NCBI GenBank assembly: GCA_023647555.1
Contig: JALRLY010000252.1
Location: forward strand, 1 to 54,708
Direction of reading: 5' to 3'
Source: Pancytospora philotis
Taxonomy: Eukaryota; Microsporidia
DNA length: 54,708 nt
Part shown: positions 35,291 to 44,905 of the stretch, in pieces
How positions within the stretch are numbered: position 1 is the first letter of the stretch
Layout: each line of letters starts with the position of its first letter
Program-made: the position numbers and the translations under genes
The notes under the pieces: model-generated
Told to the model about the DNA's origin: nothing
The model's input: the letters and a program-made list of their open reading frames with translations, nothing else
Databases searched by the model: none

Positions 35291-35327
35291 CTTTAAATTA
35301 GTATGTATGTGTGGAACGCCACTATCG

Positions 35328-38300
35328 CTAGTAAACCACAGGGCCAACACCAGTACCAATGCCGCCAAAGTTAGGACCAGCGCCGGGAACCCGCGGCTGG
35401 CCGGGGTGGTTGGGCGCGGTCGATGTGGTCGGCACCGCTGGGGCGCCCGTGGGCTGGCGGTGGTTGTTGATGGCTGCCTGCAGCAGGTCACTGAGCCTGT
35501 CGTGCCGATTCTCGTGGCTGTTGGGGATGGGGGCCGCCGGGTTGCCGAGCGACTGGGCGTCCGGGACGAAGTTATTCGGCAGTTCGAATGTCAGGGCGCC
35601 CACGTGGATGTTCGGCGAGCCCTGCGGCTTCGGCCCAGAATGATTTCCTCCTCCGTTGAGCGGCTTGGGCGGGTTGTGGTTGTCGCGGCTATTGAACGGA
35701 TCGCCGTAATTAACCTGTGGCGGTTTCGGAGCGGCCTTTTGGATCTCATCGAGGATCGGCGCCGCCACGCCGAGGAAGCCGGCGGCCTCGACGCCGCCGT
35801 TGACATGCAGGCCGTCGGACGGCAGCTGCTGCACGCCCACCACGGCCTTGACCGTCGGCGCGTTAGCGTCGTTGTTGGGGCTGATGTTGGTCACGGGGGT
35901 CACATTAATGACCTTGTCGGTAAGCACGTTGGGGGCCCCGGTGACCATCTGGGCCGCTGGTGCGAATCGGTTGTAAATGGTGGAGGGCTCGTTCCCTTTG
36001 AAGGTGTTCTTGAACCCGTCATAGAACGGCTGCGAGTCGATCTTGAGCAGCTTCTGCTTGTCGTGCGGATCGCCGGGCAGGCCCCTGTAGAAGTTGATGA
36101 ACGAGTGCCACACGTCCCAGGGCAGTGCGTCGAGCTTGTCCACGTAGTCCTGCTCGTCCAATCCGAGATCCTTCGACAGAAGCCCGGCGTTGAACGCCAG
36201 AATGTTGTAGACTTTGTTCTCCTCCGTGTCGGGTGTCCGCAGCGGATGGTCGGTCGGCTGCTCGATCTTGTTGCTATTCGGGGCCGGCTGGAGCTGCTCG
36301 ATGAACGAAGGCTCGTCGGACTTCTTGGCTGCCTGGTCCAGCGGCTCGTCCTCGGGCTTGGGCTTATTGCTGGCGGGCGCTTCGTCGCCGTTGGCCAAGT
36401 CCTGCGGCCGTTTGCGGCTCCGCACGCCGTACGGCGGAGTCACCTCCGCGACGCTCCCGCCGCCATTCGCATCGGGCAGCAGCGACACCGTGGACTTCCT
36501 GCTTATCTCCTCATCCATCTTCTGCTGCCGCAGCTCCTCCCGCTCCTCCTCGGAAACCTCGTCGCTGTCGCTCCCCACCGGCTCGTTCAGCTCGGGGCGC
36601 TCCTCATTGGCGTACGCACCGGCGTTCTGCAGCTCCACAGAGCCCACTTCGATGCGCAGCAGTTTGGCGTGCGACAGATCGACCGTGCCATTCTTGTTCT
36701 GGAACACGTTGCTCGGATCGTCGGGATTCATTCTCGTCTGCATGTTCTTCAGCGGCGCCTCGTAGTAGATGCTCTCGCCCGGAAGCGGACTCTGCGCCGG
36801 ATCGACTATGTGGCGCTCGAACGGGCTCGTGTCCTTCTTCTCGGCACGCATCTGGTCGTAGCCCTGCTGGTCCATGTACGCCGCTCCGTCCTCGACACGC
36901 AGCGCGCTGGCGCGCTCGGGAACGTGGTAGATGGTGTGGTCCTCTAACTCGATGGTCACAAGCCCGGAGTGCACCTCCTTGTTCACCATCGTGTTGCTCA
37001 CAAGCTTCCGTATCTTCAGCTCCGTCTCCAGCTGATCCTCTTCCTCCTCATTCTCCGCCTCCACGTTCGAGAGGCCCTTCATAGGCAGAGCCATCTTAGC
37101 TTTGTTGAGCGGCACAGAGGTCTGATCATCAGGGATCGCCTTCGCGCCCTCCAGCGCCTCCTCAACCGACCGCTTGCGCGCAAGGTGCCGCTCCAGCCGC
37201 TCTTCCTCCTGCTCCGCATTCCTCATCAGCTCAGCCTCGTCGTGCCCGTTCAGATCGCCGGGGCCGTGCGCCATCGCTTGGTGCACGGCCTCCGCGTGCG
37301 CTTCGCTGGGCGAGAGGTTCTGCCGCTCCAGCGCCTTCATGTGCTCCGGAATCTTCTCCTCGCGCTCTTTGCGCAGACGCGCGAACTCCTGCTGCCGCGC
37401 GTGGTCGCCGAGCACCTTCGACTGGTACGGGGTGCCGTGCGCCGCCCGCACGTCGTTCTCGGTGTCGGTGCCAGCCTTATCGGCCTTCAGCGCATCGCTG
37501 TTCCGGGCCATCTCCTCCTCGAGCGCCTTTGCACGGTTGCGCTTGAGATCCTCAGGGCCCATCGGCGGCGCTGGAATATGCGGCAGCATACGCTTTGCCT
37601 CCTCCTCCATGTGCCTGCGCATGGCCTCCCGCGCTCTCTCGAACTGCTCCCGAGCGCGCTCTTGCTCCTGCAGCATCCTCCGGTAGTCGTCCATGCTCAT
37701 CTTGCGCTTCGCCGGCGACTCGCTGCTGCTGTCGTCCGCAGCGTGCTTGGCAAGCTCGTGCATCCTGGCCCGCTTCAGCGGGAACTCCGCGTGCGCCTTG
37801 GCGTGCTGCTGCTGCTCATGCGCGTGCTTCGCCTCGTCCTCAGCGAGCTCGGCCTCGTGCTGCGCCTCCCTGGCCCTGCGCGCGGCGCGCTCCTTCTCAC
37901 CGTGGGCGCGCTGCGCCCTCGCCCCTGCGCGGTTCTGCTGATTCTGCGCCTCGGCCGTTTCGTTATAGGCCTGGCGCCCGGCGTTTTCAGCCGTCAGAGG
38001 ATCCTTGCCGTCCCTGAGCGCGTTGTCGCGGGTCCGCTGGTACGCCTCCCTGCGCTGCTGCGCCTGGTGCTCCCGCGGGTCGGACGCAGAGGCGCGCGGC
38101 ACATGCGCACCCGCGCGACTGGCCGCTCTGCTCGCCTCGTTGGGGGTGGCGCCGTTCCGTATCGCCTGGCCGTAGACTCGCTGCGCCTCCTCGGCGCGGC
38201 GGCCCTCAGCTGCGGCCTCCTCCGGGCTACTCCCGTTGGCTAGCGCCTCCTCCTCGGCTGCAAGGCCCGCCTGTTCGGCCCGGCGCTCATCGACCTTCGC

Positions 38301-39920
38301 CTGCTCCTCCCTGAGAATCTGCTTGGCCCGCTCCTTGGGGGCTTTCTCGGCCTCCGCTCGCGCGGTTGCGATCCGCTCGGCCTCAGCGCGGTCCGCGGCC
38401 AGCTGCCGCTCCTGCTCCGCGAGCGCCTCTTTAGCCCTATTGATCTTGGCGGCCGAGGTCGCTGCCTGCGCGCCGATCGCGGCCAGGTGCTGCTGGTCGG
38501 CCGGCGAGAGCATCTCACGCATGCCGGCGGGCTCAGCATTCTGCGCGAGCAGCCTGCCGAACTTCTCGGCTGCCTTCGGATTTCCTTGGGCCGTCTGCGT
38601 GGCCAGGGCCTCCATCTCGTCGAGCTCCTGCAGCTGCTGCGCGGCGGCGGGGTCTCCCCGGCTCATCTTGCCCTGCAGATCCTGCTTCGTGAATGACCGG
38701 TCGGTCACGAGGTAGGTTTCGGCCCAGCGCTTCATCAATCCCAGGTTCTCGGCGTCTTTGTACGCGTCCAGCGCCTCGTGCGCAGGATCGTCTATTCCAA
38801 CGCCCCAGGTCTCGGCGTTCTTGAAAGCGTTCTCGGCAGCGGTCCGCTCGTTGTCCACCGCATGCGCCGCCTGGGCCAACTGCTTGCCCATCGGATGAGC
38901 AATCGCGTGGTTGCGGTCGTGCTCGTTGTGCAGATTAATGCGATGAGCCTCGTCCTTGAGCTCCTGAGAGATAATTCCGCGGCGCCTCGCATCCTCAGCT
39001 GCGGTCCTGACCGCGTAGTCCTGCATCGCAGCGACTCCGCTGTTGTGCGCAGTGACCGGGTCGGCGCCCCGCTCAAGGGCCGTGCGGGCGACTTTCTTGC
39101 CGTGCTCGAGGCCCTCAGCTGGTGCGCGGAGCGCATTCTCAGCAAGCTCGTGCTCGTTCCTAGCCCCGTTGTGTGGATGCGCCCCGCCATTTAGAATTGG
39201 ATCGGAGCGCGATGAGCCTGGATGCGCCGAGCCTGAATGCGCCGAGTCAGGATACGCTGTGCCATGATACTCTGGGCCGTTGCGCCCGTGCGCACGACCG
39301 TTATGAGAGCGGCCGCGCCCAGGCTCATGCATCATCTTGTGTAGCTTCTTCTGCGCATACGGGTTGCCATTCGCAGCACGCTCCTTCAAATCCTCGATCA
39401 CTTCGCGCCGCGGCGTCACCGCCCGGTGCTTGCGCAGGCCGTGCCGCACCCCGTGCTCTTTGTAATGATTCGCTTGGCGGAGCTCCGGGGTCCTGTTCTT
39501 GTAGCCCTGCCATCTGCTGTCCGGGCCCCTGCGCCTGTTTGCCTTAACCGCCCGTTTATCCGCGGGGCTGAGCACGCCCTCATTCACGAGCGCATTCAGC
39601 GACCCCTCGCCGCCGCGCTCTGCGTCCACGGCCGTCGCAACAAGGTCCCCGGCCTCCCGGTCGGTCATCTCCTCGGTGGCCAGCTTCTCTGACACGCCGT
39701 TCCCAATGATGTTCCCGGGCGCGGTCGCTAAAAGCGCAGCCGGCTTCTCCGTCACGCTGCCCCCGTGTATGTCCCCGGGCAAGTTGTCGTCGGTGGAGAG
39801 GTGCGATCCGCCGTACCCCCTATGGCTTGTGCTTGCCTCGCCTAGCGCAGCAAACAGCCACGCAGCAAGAGCTATGCCCCTGCCTGGCCCTACTCTGCTC
39901 CAACGCGTAAAAACCAGCAT
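35328..39920 (-). CDS. PTP3: Candidate polar tube protein 3 (large cysteine-free secreted protein)
   Basis: Probable structural protein of the polar tube, the hollow filament that microsporidian spores fire to infect a host cell. The 1530-residue product starts with a signal-peptide-like segment (IALAAWLFAALGEAS, ending about residue 30). It contains no cysteine that I can find, an exceptional trait at this length. Regions in order: a His/Gly/Arg-rich N-terminal part with short degenerate H-x-G-S-A repeats (about 210-250); a very long Ala/Glu/Arg/Gln coiled-coil-like part (about 400-830); a Glu/Asp-rich part (about 880-1230); and a Pro/Asn/Gly-rich C-terminus. Known PTP3 proteins are cysteine-free, 1200-1500 residues, with signal peptide and acidic core; the match is by architecture, not by direct alignment. 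Another spore structural protein remains possible. Confidence 0.65.
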   Translation of the reverse strand: MLVFTRWSRVGPGRGIALAAWLFAALGEASTSHRGYGGSHLSTDDNLPGDIHGGSVTEKPAALLATAPGNIIGNGVSEKLATEEMTDREAGDLVATAVDAERGGEGSLNALVNEGVLSPADKRAVKANRRRGPDSRWQGYKNRTPELRQANHYKEHGVRHGLRKHRAVTPRREVIEDLKERAANGNPYAQKKLHKMMHEPGRGRSHNGRAHGRNGPEYHGTAYPDSAHSGSAHPGSSRSDPILNGGAHPHNGARNEHELAENALRAPAEGLEHGKKVARTALERGADPVTAHNSGVAAMQDYAVRTAAEDARRRGIISQELKDEAHRINLHNEHDRNHAIAHPMGKQLAQAAHAVDNERTAAENAFKNAETWGVGIDDPAHEALDAYKDAENLGLMKRWAETYLVTDRSFTKQDLQGKMSRGDPAAAQQLQELDEMEALATQTAQGNPKAAEKFGRLLAQNAEPAGMREMLSPADQQHLAAIGAQAATSAAKINRAKEALAEQERQLAADRAEAERIATARAEAEKAPKERAKQILREEQAKVDERRAEQAGLAAEEEALANGSSPEEAAAEGRRAEEAQRVYGQAIRNGATPNEASRAASRAGAHVPRASASDPREHQAQQRREAYQRTRDNALRDGKDPLTAENAGRQAYNETAEAQNQQNRAGARAQRAHGEKERAARRAREAQHEAELAEDEAKHAHEQQQHAKAHAEFPLKRARMHELAKHAADDSSSESPAKRKMSMDDYRRMLQEQERAREQFERAREAMRRHMEEEAKRMLPHIPAPPMGPEDLKRNRAKALEEEMARNSDALKADKAGTDTENDVRAAHGTPYQSKVLGDHARQQEFARLRKEREEKIPEHMKALERQNLSPSEAHAEAVHQAMAHGPGDLNGHDEAELMRNAEQEEERLERHLARKRSVEEALEGAKAIPDDQTSVPLNKAKMALPMKGLSNVEAENEEEEDQLETELKIRKLVSNTMVNKEVHSGLVTIELEDHTIYHVPERASALRVEDGAAYMDQQGYDQMRAEKKDTSPFERHIVDPAQSPLPGESIYYEAPLKNMQTRMNPDDPSNVFQNKNGTVDLSHAKLLRIEVGSVELQNAGAYANEERPELNEPVGSDSDEVSEEEREELRQQKMDEEISRKSTVSLLPDANGGGSVAEVTPPYGVRSRKRPQDLANGDEAPASNKPKPEDEPLDQAAKKSDEPSFIEQLQPAPNSNKIEQPTDHPLRTPDTEENKVYNILAFNAGLLSKDLGLDEQDYVDKLDALPWDVWHSFINFYRGLPGDPHDKQKLLKIDSQPFYDGFKNTFKGNEPSTIYNRFAPAAQMVTGAPNVLTDKVINVTPVTNISPNNDANAPTVKAVVGVQQLPSDGLHVNGGVEAAGFLGVAAPILDEIQKAAPKPPQVNYGDPFNSRDNHNPPKPLNGGGNHSGPKPQGSPNIHVGALTFELPNNFVPDAQSLGNPAAPIPNSHENRHDRLSDLLQAAINNHRQPTGAPAVPTTSTAPNHPGQPRVPGAGPNFGGIGTGVGPVVY

Positions 39921-40363
39921 TCTATTGTGCCCTGCCGCGGATTAAATATAAATCTTAAAACAAAGCGTCAGCTGTGTTTCACTGCCGCCGTTTCGCTCGG
40001 GCGTTTCACCGGCAGCAAAACACATGCTGGGCAGACAAGGCGTGGCCTAATGCTATGCTGCTAGAAGTTTAGCTGGGTGGTTAGCGGCAGCATTTCTGGC
40101 ACGTCGCTACTGTGCTGTCTGCATGGTAGTTGTGAAACGCGTGCGAATATTGGACCGACAACCACCATTGTAGTTTTTTCGTGCAAATGGCCATCAGTAG
40201 GGATGGATAGGCAGTTTATTTTAAAAGGGCATGGTTAAGCAGAAACAAGCATCAATTTATAACTTCGCAAGCCGCTGCACCGCAATCCAAAAAAACTCAC
40301 GCTTCAATAAATTAGACTTACCCAGCCGAACACGTGAAACACCCACTGAATTTAACTAGCTTT
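39921..40363. other. Intergenic, PTP3 candidate to SEC13
   Basis: About 440 bases, AT-rich, no gene. Holds the upstream region of the PTP3 candidate and the 3' end of SEC13. Confidence 0.5.
39943..39952 (-). promoter_or_regulatory. TATA-like element of the PTP3 candidate
   Basis: An AT run reading TTTATATTTA on the minus strand, 23-32 bases before ATG 39920. The tight CCC-ATG signal is absent; instead the leader has GCAGGGC. Confidence 0.4.
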
Positions 40364-41167
40364 TTAATTAGACACATCCTTCATGGCGACCTCCTCGTAC
40401 TGCCCAGAAAGGCCCAGAATGAAGCTCTTGAACTTGTCGTCGCCGTAGCCGAGCGTCAGCACGAGCCCGGAGTTGTTCCAGGCCAGGCTCAGGCACGGCT
40501 CGCCGATCTCTATCGTCTGGTGCACGAACTTGCCGTCGCGCCGCTCGCTGACGACGAGCGTGCCGTCGTCCGAGCAGCTGGCGAACACGAGCTTGTTCAT
40601 GTGGTTGTGCGGCGCAACGGCGACGGCGTTCACGGCCGCCTTGTGGTGCCGGAACCGCTCCACGCCGCCGTCGGTGTGCAGCGCAACCACGAACTCGAAG
40701 CCGCTCGTGACCACGGCGACATCGTTGCAGTCCACGGCGGACACGCCGTAGCGGTGCACCTCCTGGGACTCCTCCGCCACGCTGAAGCTGCGGTCGAACA
40801 CGAGGGTCTTGAGGTGCCCGCCGTCGCAGCCGCAGAACACCGTGATGTCGCCGCCGACGTCGCGCGCCGCGACGTCGTAGATCGGCCCGCTCAGGAGCTG
40901 CTTGTTGACCTTGTTGGCGAACACGCCGTTCTCCAGCTTCCAGAGCATCAGCCACCCGGAGAAGTCAGCACTCACGATGACATCGCCCTGCCCGACGAAG
41001 ACCGCCTTGGTCACGGGCGCCGCGTGCCCCGGCAGGTCCACGAGGCTCGCCAGCTTGCCGTCGGCCACGGAGTACAGCCGCACCACGCCGTCCGAGCAGC
41101 CCGCAGCGACGTGCCGCTCGCCGAGGTCCGCGCTCAAACTGTGCACTAACGCTTCAGCCGCACTCAT
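40364..41167 (-). CDS. SEC13: COPII coat / nuclear pore WD40 protein Sec13
   Basis: Beta-propeller that pairs with Sec31 in the COPII outer coat and with Nup145C-type partners in the nuclear pore. The 267-residue protein is a WD40 propeller with divergent blades. The first reads GERHVAAGCSDGVVRLYSV; the second includes LPGHAAPVTKAVF and SGWLMLWKLENG. A later one reads HHKAAVNAVAVAPHNHMNKLVFASCSDDGTLVV, and the end is SLAWNNSGLVLTLGYGDDKFKSF then GQYEEV, corresponding to the G-K-W-E-P end of Sec13. Six-blade length fits Sec13 (about 300). Start set at the ATG behind AAAATTTCAGCCCATCA. Other short WD proteins cannot be fully excluded, but blade order favours Sec13. Confidence 0.72.
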   Translation of the reverse strand: MSAAEALVHSLSADLGERHVAAGCSDGVVRLYSVADGKLASLVDLPGHAAPVTKAVFVGQGDVIVSADFSGWLMLWKLENGVFANKVNKQLLSGPIYDVAARDVGGDITVFCGCDGGHLKTLVFDRSFSVAEESQEVHRYGVSAVDCNDVAVVTSGFEFVVALHTDGGVERFRHHKAAVNAVAVAPHNHMNKLVFASCSDDGTLVVSERRDGKFVHQTIEIGEPCLSLAWNNSGLVLTLGYGDDKFKSFILGLSGQYEEVAMKDVSN

Positions 41168-41830
41168 TGATGGGCTGAAATTTTCTAGGGCTTTCTCGCC
41201 GGCCAGCGCAGTAAACAAAAGCGGGAGCATGCGGCTCATGGGCTGCTTGTAGGCATGTATCAGAGAAAAGGCCGCGCTACCCGAGAAATCAATGGCTGTG
41301 AGGTTATAATTAATAGTCAGAGAGGCGTGATCTTGTAGATCAACACATGCGCATTCATAACCGGACCAGCTGCATCAGCTCATTTCAAGCACTAGCTGAC
41401 CAGGCGAACGGGCACGATGACTGTAGAGATACAAACTGTAGATTAAATCGACGAGCCAGAATATTTACTCCCAAATAAAATAGAAGCAAAGTGTATGCAG
41501 CTGCTCAAGTATGGTCATAGGTATCAGCTCTCGCTCCTCAGCAATCAAATTGAATATAAAACGCCATATGGCTTTCAGCCGTGTTACCACCCGTTAGAGC
41601 ACGCAATATGAAAAATTGAAAATGGCCCGGTTGCCGCTGCCCAGTAAAAATAATTTTGAAAATCTGCAGACGAAAAACATCCTCCGCATGCGATATAGAG
41701 CGCCCACTGGCACTGTCGCGGCCCGTCCTCCGCCAGCTCCCGCCCGCTGGCCGTTGGCACCTGCGCGCACCGGAAGCAAAACTTTTTCTAGAAAAATTTT
41801 TCGATAAGTAAGTAAATTTTTGCAGCCCTA
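41168..41830. other. Divergent region, SEC13 and EF-2
   Basis: About 660 bases, no gene. Two AAATTTTT elements (near 41794 and 41813) precede EF-2; SEC13 has AAAATTTCAGCCC on the other strand. Confidence 0.55.
41813..41828 (+). promoter_or_regulatory. AAATTT/CCC start motif of EF-2
   Basis: AAATTTTTGCAGCCC two bases before ATG 41831, the same arrangement as in other genes of the window. Confidence 0.6.
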
Positions 41831-44404
41831 ATGGTAGACTTTGAGATGAAGGCGCTTCACGCCTTGATGACCAACCAGAAGAACATCCGTAACATTTCCG
41901 TTATTGCGCACGTGGACCACGGCAAGAGCACCCTGACCGACTGTCTGCTGATCAAGGCGCGTATTGCGAGCAAGGAGAGCAACGGCGGCAGGTACATGGA
42001 CACGCGCGCCGACGAGAAGGAGCGCGGTATCACGATCAAGTCCACCGCCGTGTCTATGCACTTCAACATGGACAAGGACGTGATGGACGCGTACACCAAG
42101 CCCGGCGATGTGGATGGCACTGAGTTCTTGATCAATCTGATCGACTCCCCCGGGCACGTCGACTTCTCCAGCGAGGTCACGGCTGCGCTGAGAGTCACCG
42201 ACGGCGCCCTCGTCGTCGTGGACTGCGTCGACGGCATCTGCGTGCAGACCGAGACTGTGCTGCGCCAGGCGATCGACGAGCGCATTATCCCGACGCTCGT
42301 GCTCAACAAGCTCGACAGGGCCATCCTCGAGCTGCAGTACAGCGAGCGCGAGCTTGCCGATGTGATCAGGCGCAGAATCGAGTCTTTCAACGCGAAGCTC
42401 GAGTCGATCCTCGGCGAGGACAGGAACTTCGTCAAGTCGCTCGATCCCGTCAAGAACGAGATCTCCTTCTGCTCGGGCCTGCAGGGCTGGGGCTTTACGA
42501 TTGCGAAGTTCGCGCGTTTCTACCTCAAGCACAAGGGCAAGCACACGTTCGACAACGAGAAGAAGTTCGCGCAGATAATCTGGAGCCTCAAGCACTACTG
42601 CGTGCACGACGACCCGTTCGCGGCCGAGCCCAAGTTCGAGAAGTACAAGGGCGCGATCCCCGAGGGCAAGAAGAGCCCCTTCGAGCTCTACATCCTCAAC
42701 CCGATCTACAAGGTGAAGGACATGTGCATGGACGGCAAGATCGACGAGATCAAGACGTACCTGGCGCAGTTCGGCATCGACTTCAAGGGAATCGACCTTG
42801 TCGGCAGCGGCAAGTCGCTCTTCAAGGTTGTGTTCAAGGCGTGGCTGCCCGCGGCCGAGTGCCTGCTCGAGCAGATCATTCTCACGCTCCCGAACCCGCC
42901 CAAGTCGCAGGCGCTGCGTGCCGAGCACCTCTACACCGGCCCCGTCGACGATGTTGTCGGCCAGTCGATCCGCCTGTGCTCCGCGAGCGACGAGGCGCCT
43001 GTGGTCGTCTACATCTCCAAGATGGTCCCCGATGGTGCCAACGGATTCGTGGCTTTCGGCCGTGTGTTCTCCGGCAACCTCAAGCCCGGCCTGAAGGTGT
43101 ACGTGCAGGACCCCGAGTACGTGCCCGACACGGATGGCGATGCCAAGAACAAGCGCAAGAACGCGCACGTCGTCGAGAAGACGATCAACAAGGTCGTCGT
43201 GATGATGGGCCGTGGCTACAACACCATCCCCGACTGCCCGGCCGGTAACATCGTCGGTATCGTCGGTGTCGAGGGCTTCCTGAAGAAGACCGGTACGATC
43301 ACGACCCAGAAGGACTCGTACAACATCAAGACGATGAAGTTCTCCGTGTCCCCTGTCGTGAAGGTCGCCGTCTCTCCGAAGCGCTCTGTCGATCTGAACC
43401 ACTTCAAGGAGGGGCTCGAGAAGCTTGCGAAGTCCGATCCGCTGTGCCTCATCGAGCACAACGAGACTGGGCAGGCCACGATCGCGTGCGCCGGTGAGCT
43501 GCATCTGGAGATTATCCTCAGCGATCTGAAGAACTTCTACGCCAAGTGCGACTTCAACGTCGAGCAGCCGCAGGTGAAGTACTACGAGGGCTTCCAGGGC
43601 TCCGTCGAGAAGGCCAAGATGAAGAAGTCGGCCAACAAGCACAACAGAGTCTACATGACCTGCCAGCCGCTCGACACCGAGATTGTGGACAACATCGACC
43701 AGGTGATCGCGAAGGATCCCAAGGAGCGCGCCGCCAAGTTCCGCGAGGTGCTCGGCATCGACGACGACTGGGTCAAGAGCATCATGTTCTTCGCGCCCGA
43801 GGTCGAGCCGTCGAACCTCATGGTCGACGAGACGAAGGGCATCCAGTACCTGATGGAGGTGAAGGACCACATCTACGAAGGCTTCAAGCTCGCCACCAAG
43901 GAGGGCCCGCTCGTCGGCGAGAGCATCAAGGGCGGCCGCTTCAACCTGGTTGATCTTACGCTGCACGCCGATGCGATCCACCGCGGCGCGAACCAGATGG
44001 TCCGGCCGGTCGAGGATCTGATCCGCGGTCTGCTGCTCGTGTCTGAGCCGATTCTCTACGAGCCGATCTTCCTCTGCAACATCTCCGTGCCGAGCGAGTA
44101 CGCCACGCCCTGCGAAAACGTGCTCAAGGCGAAGCGCGGCTACATCGAGGACTGGTCCACCGAGAACAACGTGTCGCTGATCAGGGGCTTCATCCCCGTG
44201 TCCGAGTCCTTCGGTATCAACAAGCGCCTCAGAGAGGTCGCCAAGGGGCTCCCGACGTTCTCGCTCGTGTTCTCCCACTACGCCCCGTGCCCGGGCTCCC
44301 TCGAGAAGGAGTCCTCCACGATGGCGCAGGTGGTCGACGCGGTCAGGAAGTACAAGAACATCAACCTGAAGCTGGATGCCAACAACTACTTCGACGATCT
44401 CTAA
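41831..44404 (+). CDS. EEF2: Translation elongation factor 2
   Basis: GTPase that moves tRNA and mRNA through the ribosome. The 857-residue protein has G1 AHVDHGKS (26-33), switch I ERGITIKST, G3 DSPGHVDF, and G4 NKLD. The later EF-G/EF-2 domains include the conserved DLTLHADAIHRG loop. H717 is the position modified to diphthamide; the usual G-G-G-Q after the Arg is GANQ here. Length is standard (840-860). The N-terminus begins DFEMKALHALMTNQKNIRNISVIAHVDHGKS-like as in other EF-2 proteins. Codon use is strongly biased to G/C in third positions, as expected for a highly expressed gene. The modifying enzyme Dph5 is encoded at 34286-35047. Secure assignment. Confidence 0.96.
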   Translation: MVDFEMKALHALMTNQKNIRNISVIAHVDHGKSTLTDCLLIKARIASKESNGGRYMDTRADEKERGITIKSTAVSMHFNMDKDVMDAYTKPGDVDGTEFLINLIDSPGHVDFSSEVTAALRVTDGALVVVDCVDGICVQTETVLRQAIDERIIPTLVLNKLDRAILELQYSERELADVIRRRIESFNAKLESILGEDRNFVKSLDPVKNEISFCSGLQGWGFTIAKFARFYLKHKGKHTFDNEKKFAQIIWSLKHYCVHDDPFAAEPKFEKYKGAIPEGKKSPFELYILNPIYKVKDMCMDGKIDEIKTYLAQFGIDFKGIDLVGSGKSLFKVVFKAWLPAAECLLEQIILTLPNPPKSQALRAEHLYTGPVDDVVGQSIRLCSASDEAPVVVYISKMVPDGANGFVAFGRVFSGNLKPGLKVYVQDPEYVPDTDGDAKNKRKNAHVVEKTINKVVVMMGRGYNTIPDCPAGNIVGIVGVEGFLKKTGTITTQKDSYNIKTMKFSVSPVVKVAVSPKRSVDLNHFKEGLEKLAKSDPLCLIEHNETGQATIACAGELHLEIILSDLKNFYAKCDFNVEQPQVKYYEGFQGSVEKAKMKKSANKHNRVYMTCQPLDTEIVDNIDQVIAKDPKERAAKFREVLGIDDDWVKSIMFFAPEVEPSNLMVDETKGIQYLMEVKDHIYEGFKLATKEGPLVGESIKGGRFNLVDLTLHADAIHRGANQMVRPVEDLIRGLLLVSEPILYEPIFLCNISVPSEYATPCENVLKAKRGYIEDWSTENNVSLIRGFIPVSESFGINKRLREVAKGLPTFSLVFSHYAPCPGSLEKESSTMAQVVDAVRKYKNINLKLDANNYFDDL

Positions 44405-44666
44405 TCATTAAACTTTCTATCCCTACATGTGTCGAATGGGTCTTTGTTTCGCTGGATACTGTCTTTTGTGGTACGATTGCTGTGTTTTATACGAGTTGCT
44501 CATCATGAAGCTGCTTGCAATTGCTGGAAAGTTGAAACGAGTGACACAAAGGGTTGCGCTAAAGCTCGACAAAAACAGCGCGAAATGGCGTTAATGATCA
44601 AAGGCAAGTAGTAAAGCACGCGCCGTACATTTAAATGACCCAAAAGTAACCGAATAATACTGAAGA

Positions 44667-44672
44667 TTTATT
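44667..44672 (-). terminator. AATAAA after NOP10
   Basis: Minus-strand AATAAA starts about 14 bases past the NOP10 stop. Confidence 0.45.
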
Positions 44673-44685
44673 GCTGCAGCCGCTC

Positions 44686-44844
44686 TCAGTCGGTAAACGG
44701 GAAAATCCCGTGCCTCTTCTTGAGCTCGATCCGCTCGGCGCTGAACTTGTCCTCCACCGAGTACTTGGCAGGCACCGCCGCCTCCGCGCCCTCCGGCTCC
44801 AGTGTGTATCTCCGCTCCCCGTTCTCGGTCCTGTAGTAGATCAT
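44686..44844 (-). CDS. NOP10: H/ACA snoRNP protein Nop10
   Basis: Small core protein of box H/ACA particles, which pseudouridylate rRNA together with Cbf5, Gar1 and Nhp2. The 52-residue sequence fits the family along its length: MIYYRTENGERRYTL at the N-terminus (counterpart of L-M-Y-Y-x-x-x-x-G-x-R-V-Y-T-L) and AKYSVEDKFSAERIELKKR at the C-terminus (counterpart of the P-A-R-F-S-P-D-D-K-Y-S-R-x-R motif). The start is at the ATG facing pyruvate kinase; the frame is open further upstream but would overlap the divergent promoter. It implies that H/ACA RNAs exist in this genome, although none was recognised here. Confidence 0.9.
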   Translation of the reverse strand: MIYYRTENGERRYTLEPEGAEAAVPAKYSVEDKFSAERIELKKRHGIFPFTD

Positions 44845-44905
44845 TGCACGGGCCAAATTTTTGGGCAGCAAAATTTGCAGGGCGGCCGCGCTGCCATCCT
44901 CACGA
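44845..44905. promoter_or_regulatory. 61-base divergent promoter of NOP10 and pyruvate kinase
   Basis: Contains two AAATTT cores, CCAAATTTTTGGG and GCAAAATTTGCAGGG (plus strand). The first is nearly palindromic and can serve both directions. Confidence 0.6.

Noticed and set aside
41807..41826. GTAAGTAAATTTTTGCAG before EF-2 as a mini-intron
   Set aside because: Only 18 bases, lies before the ATG, and the AAATTTTTGCAGCCC part is explained by the start motif.
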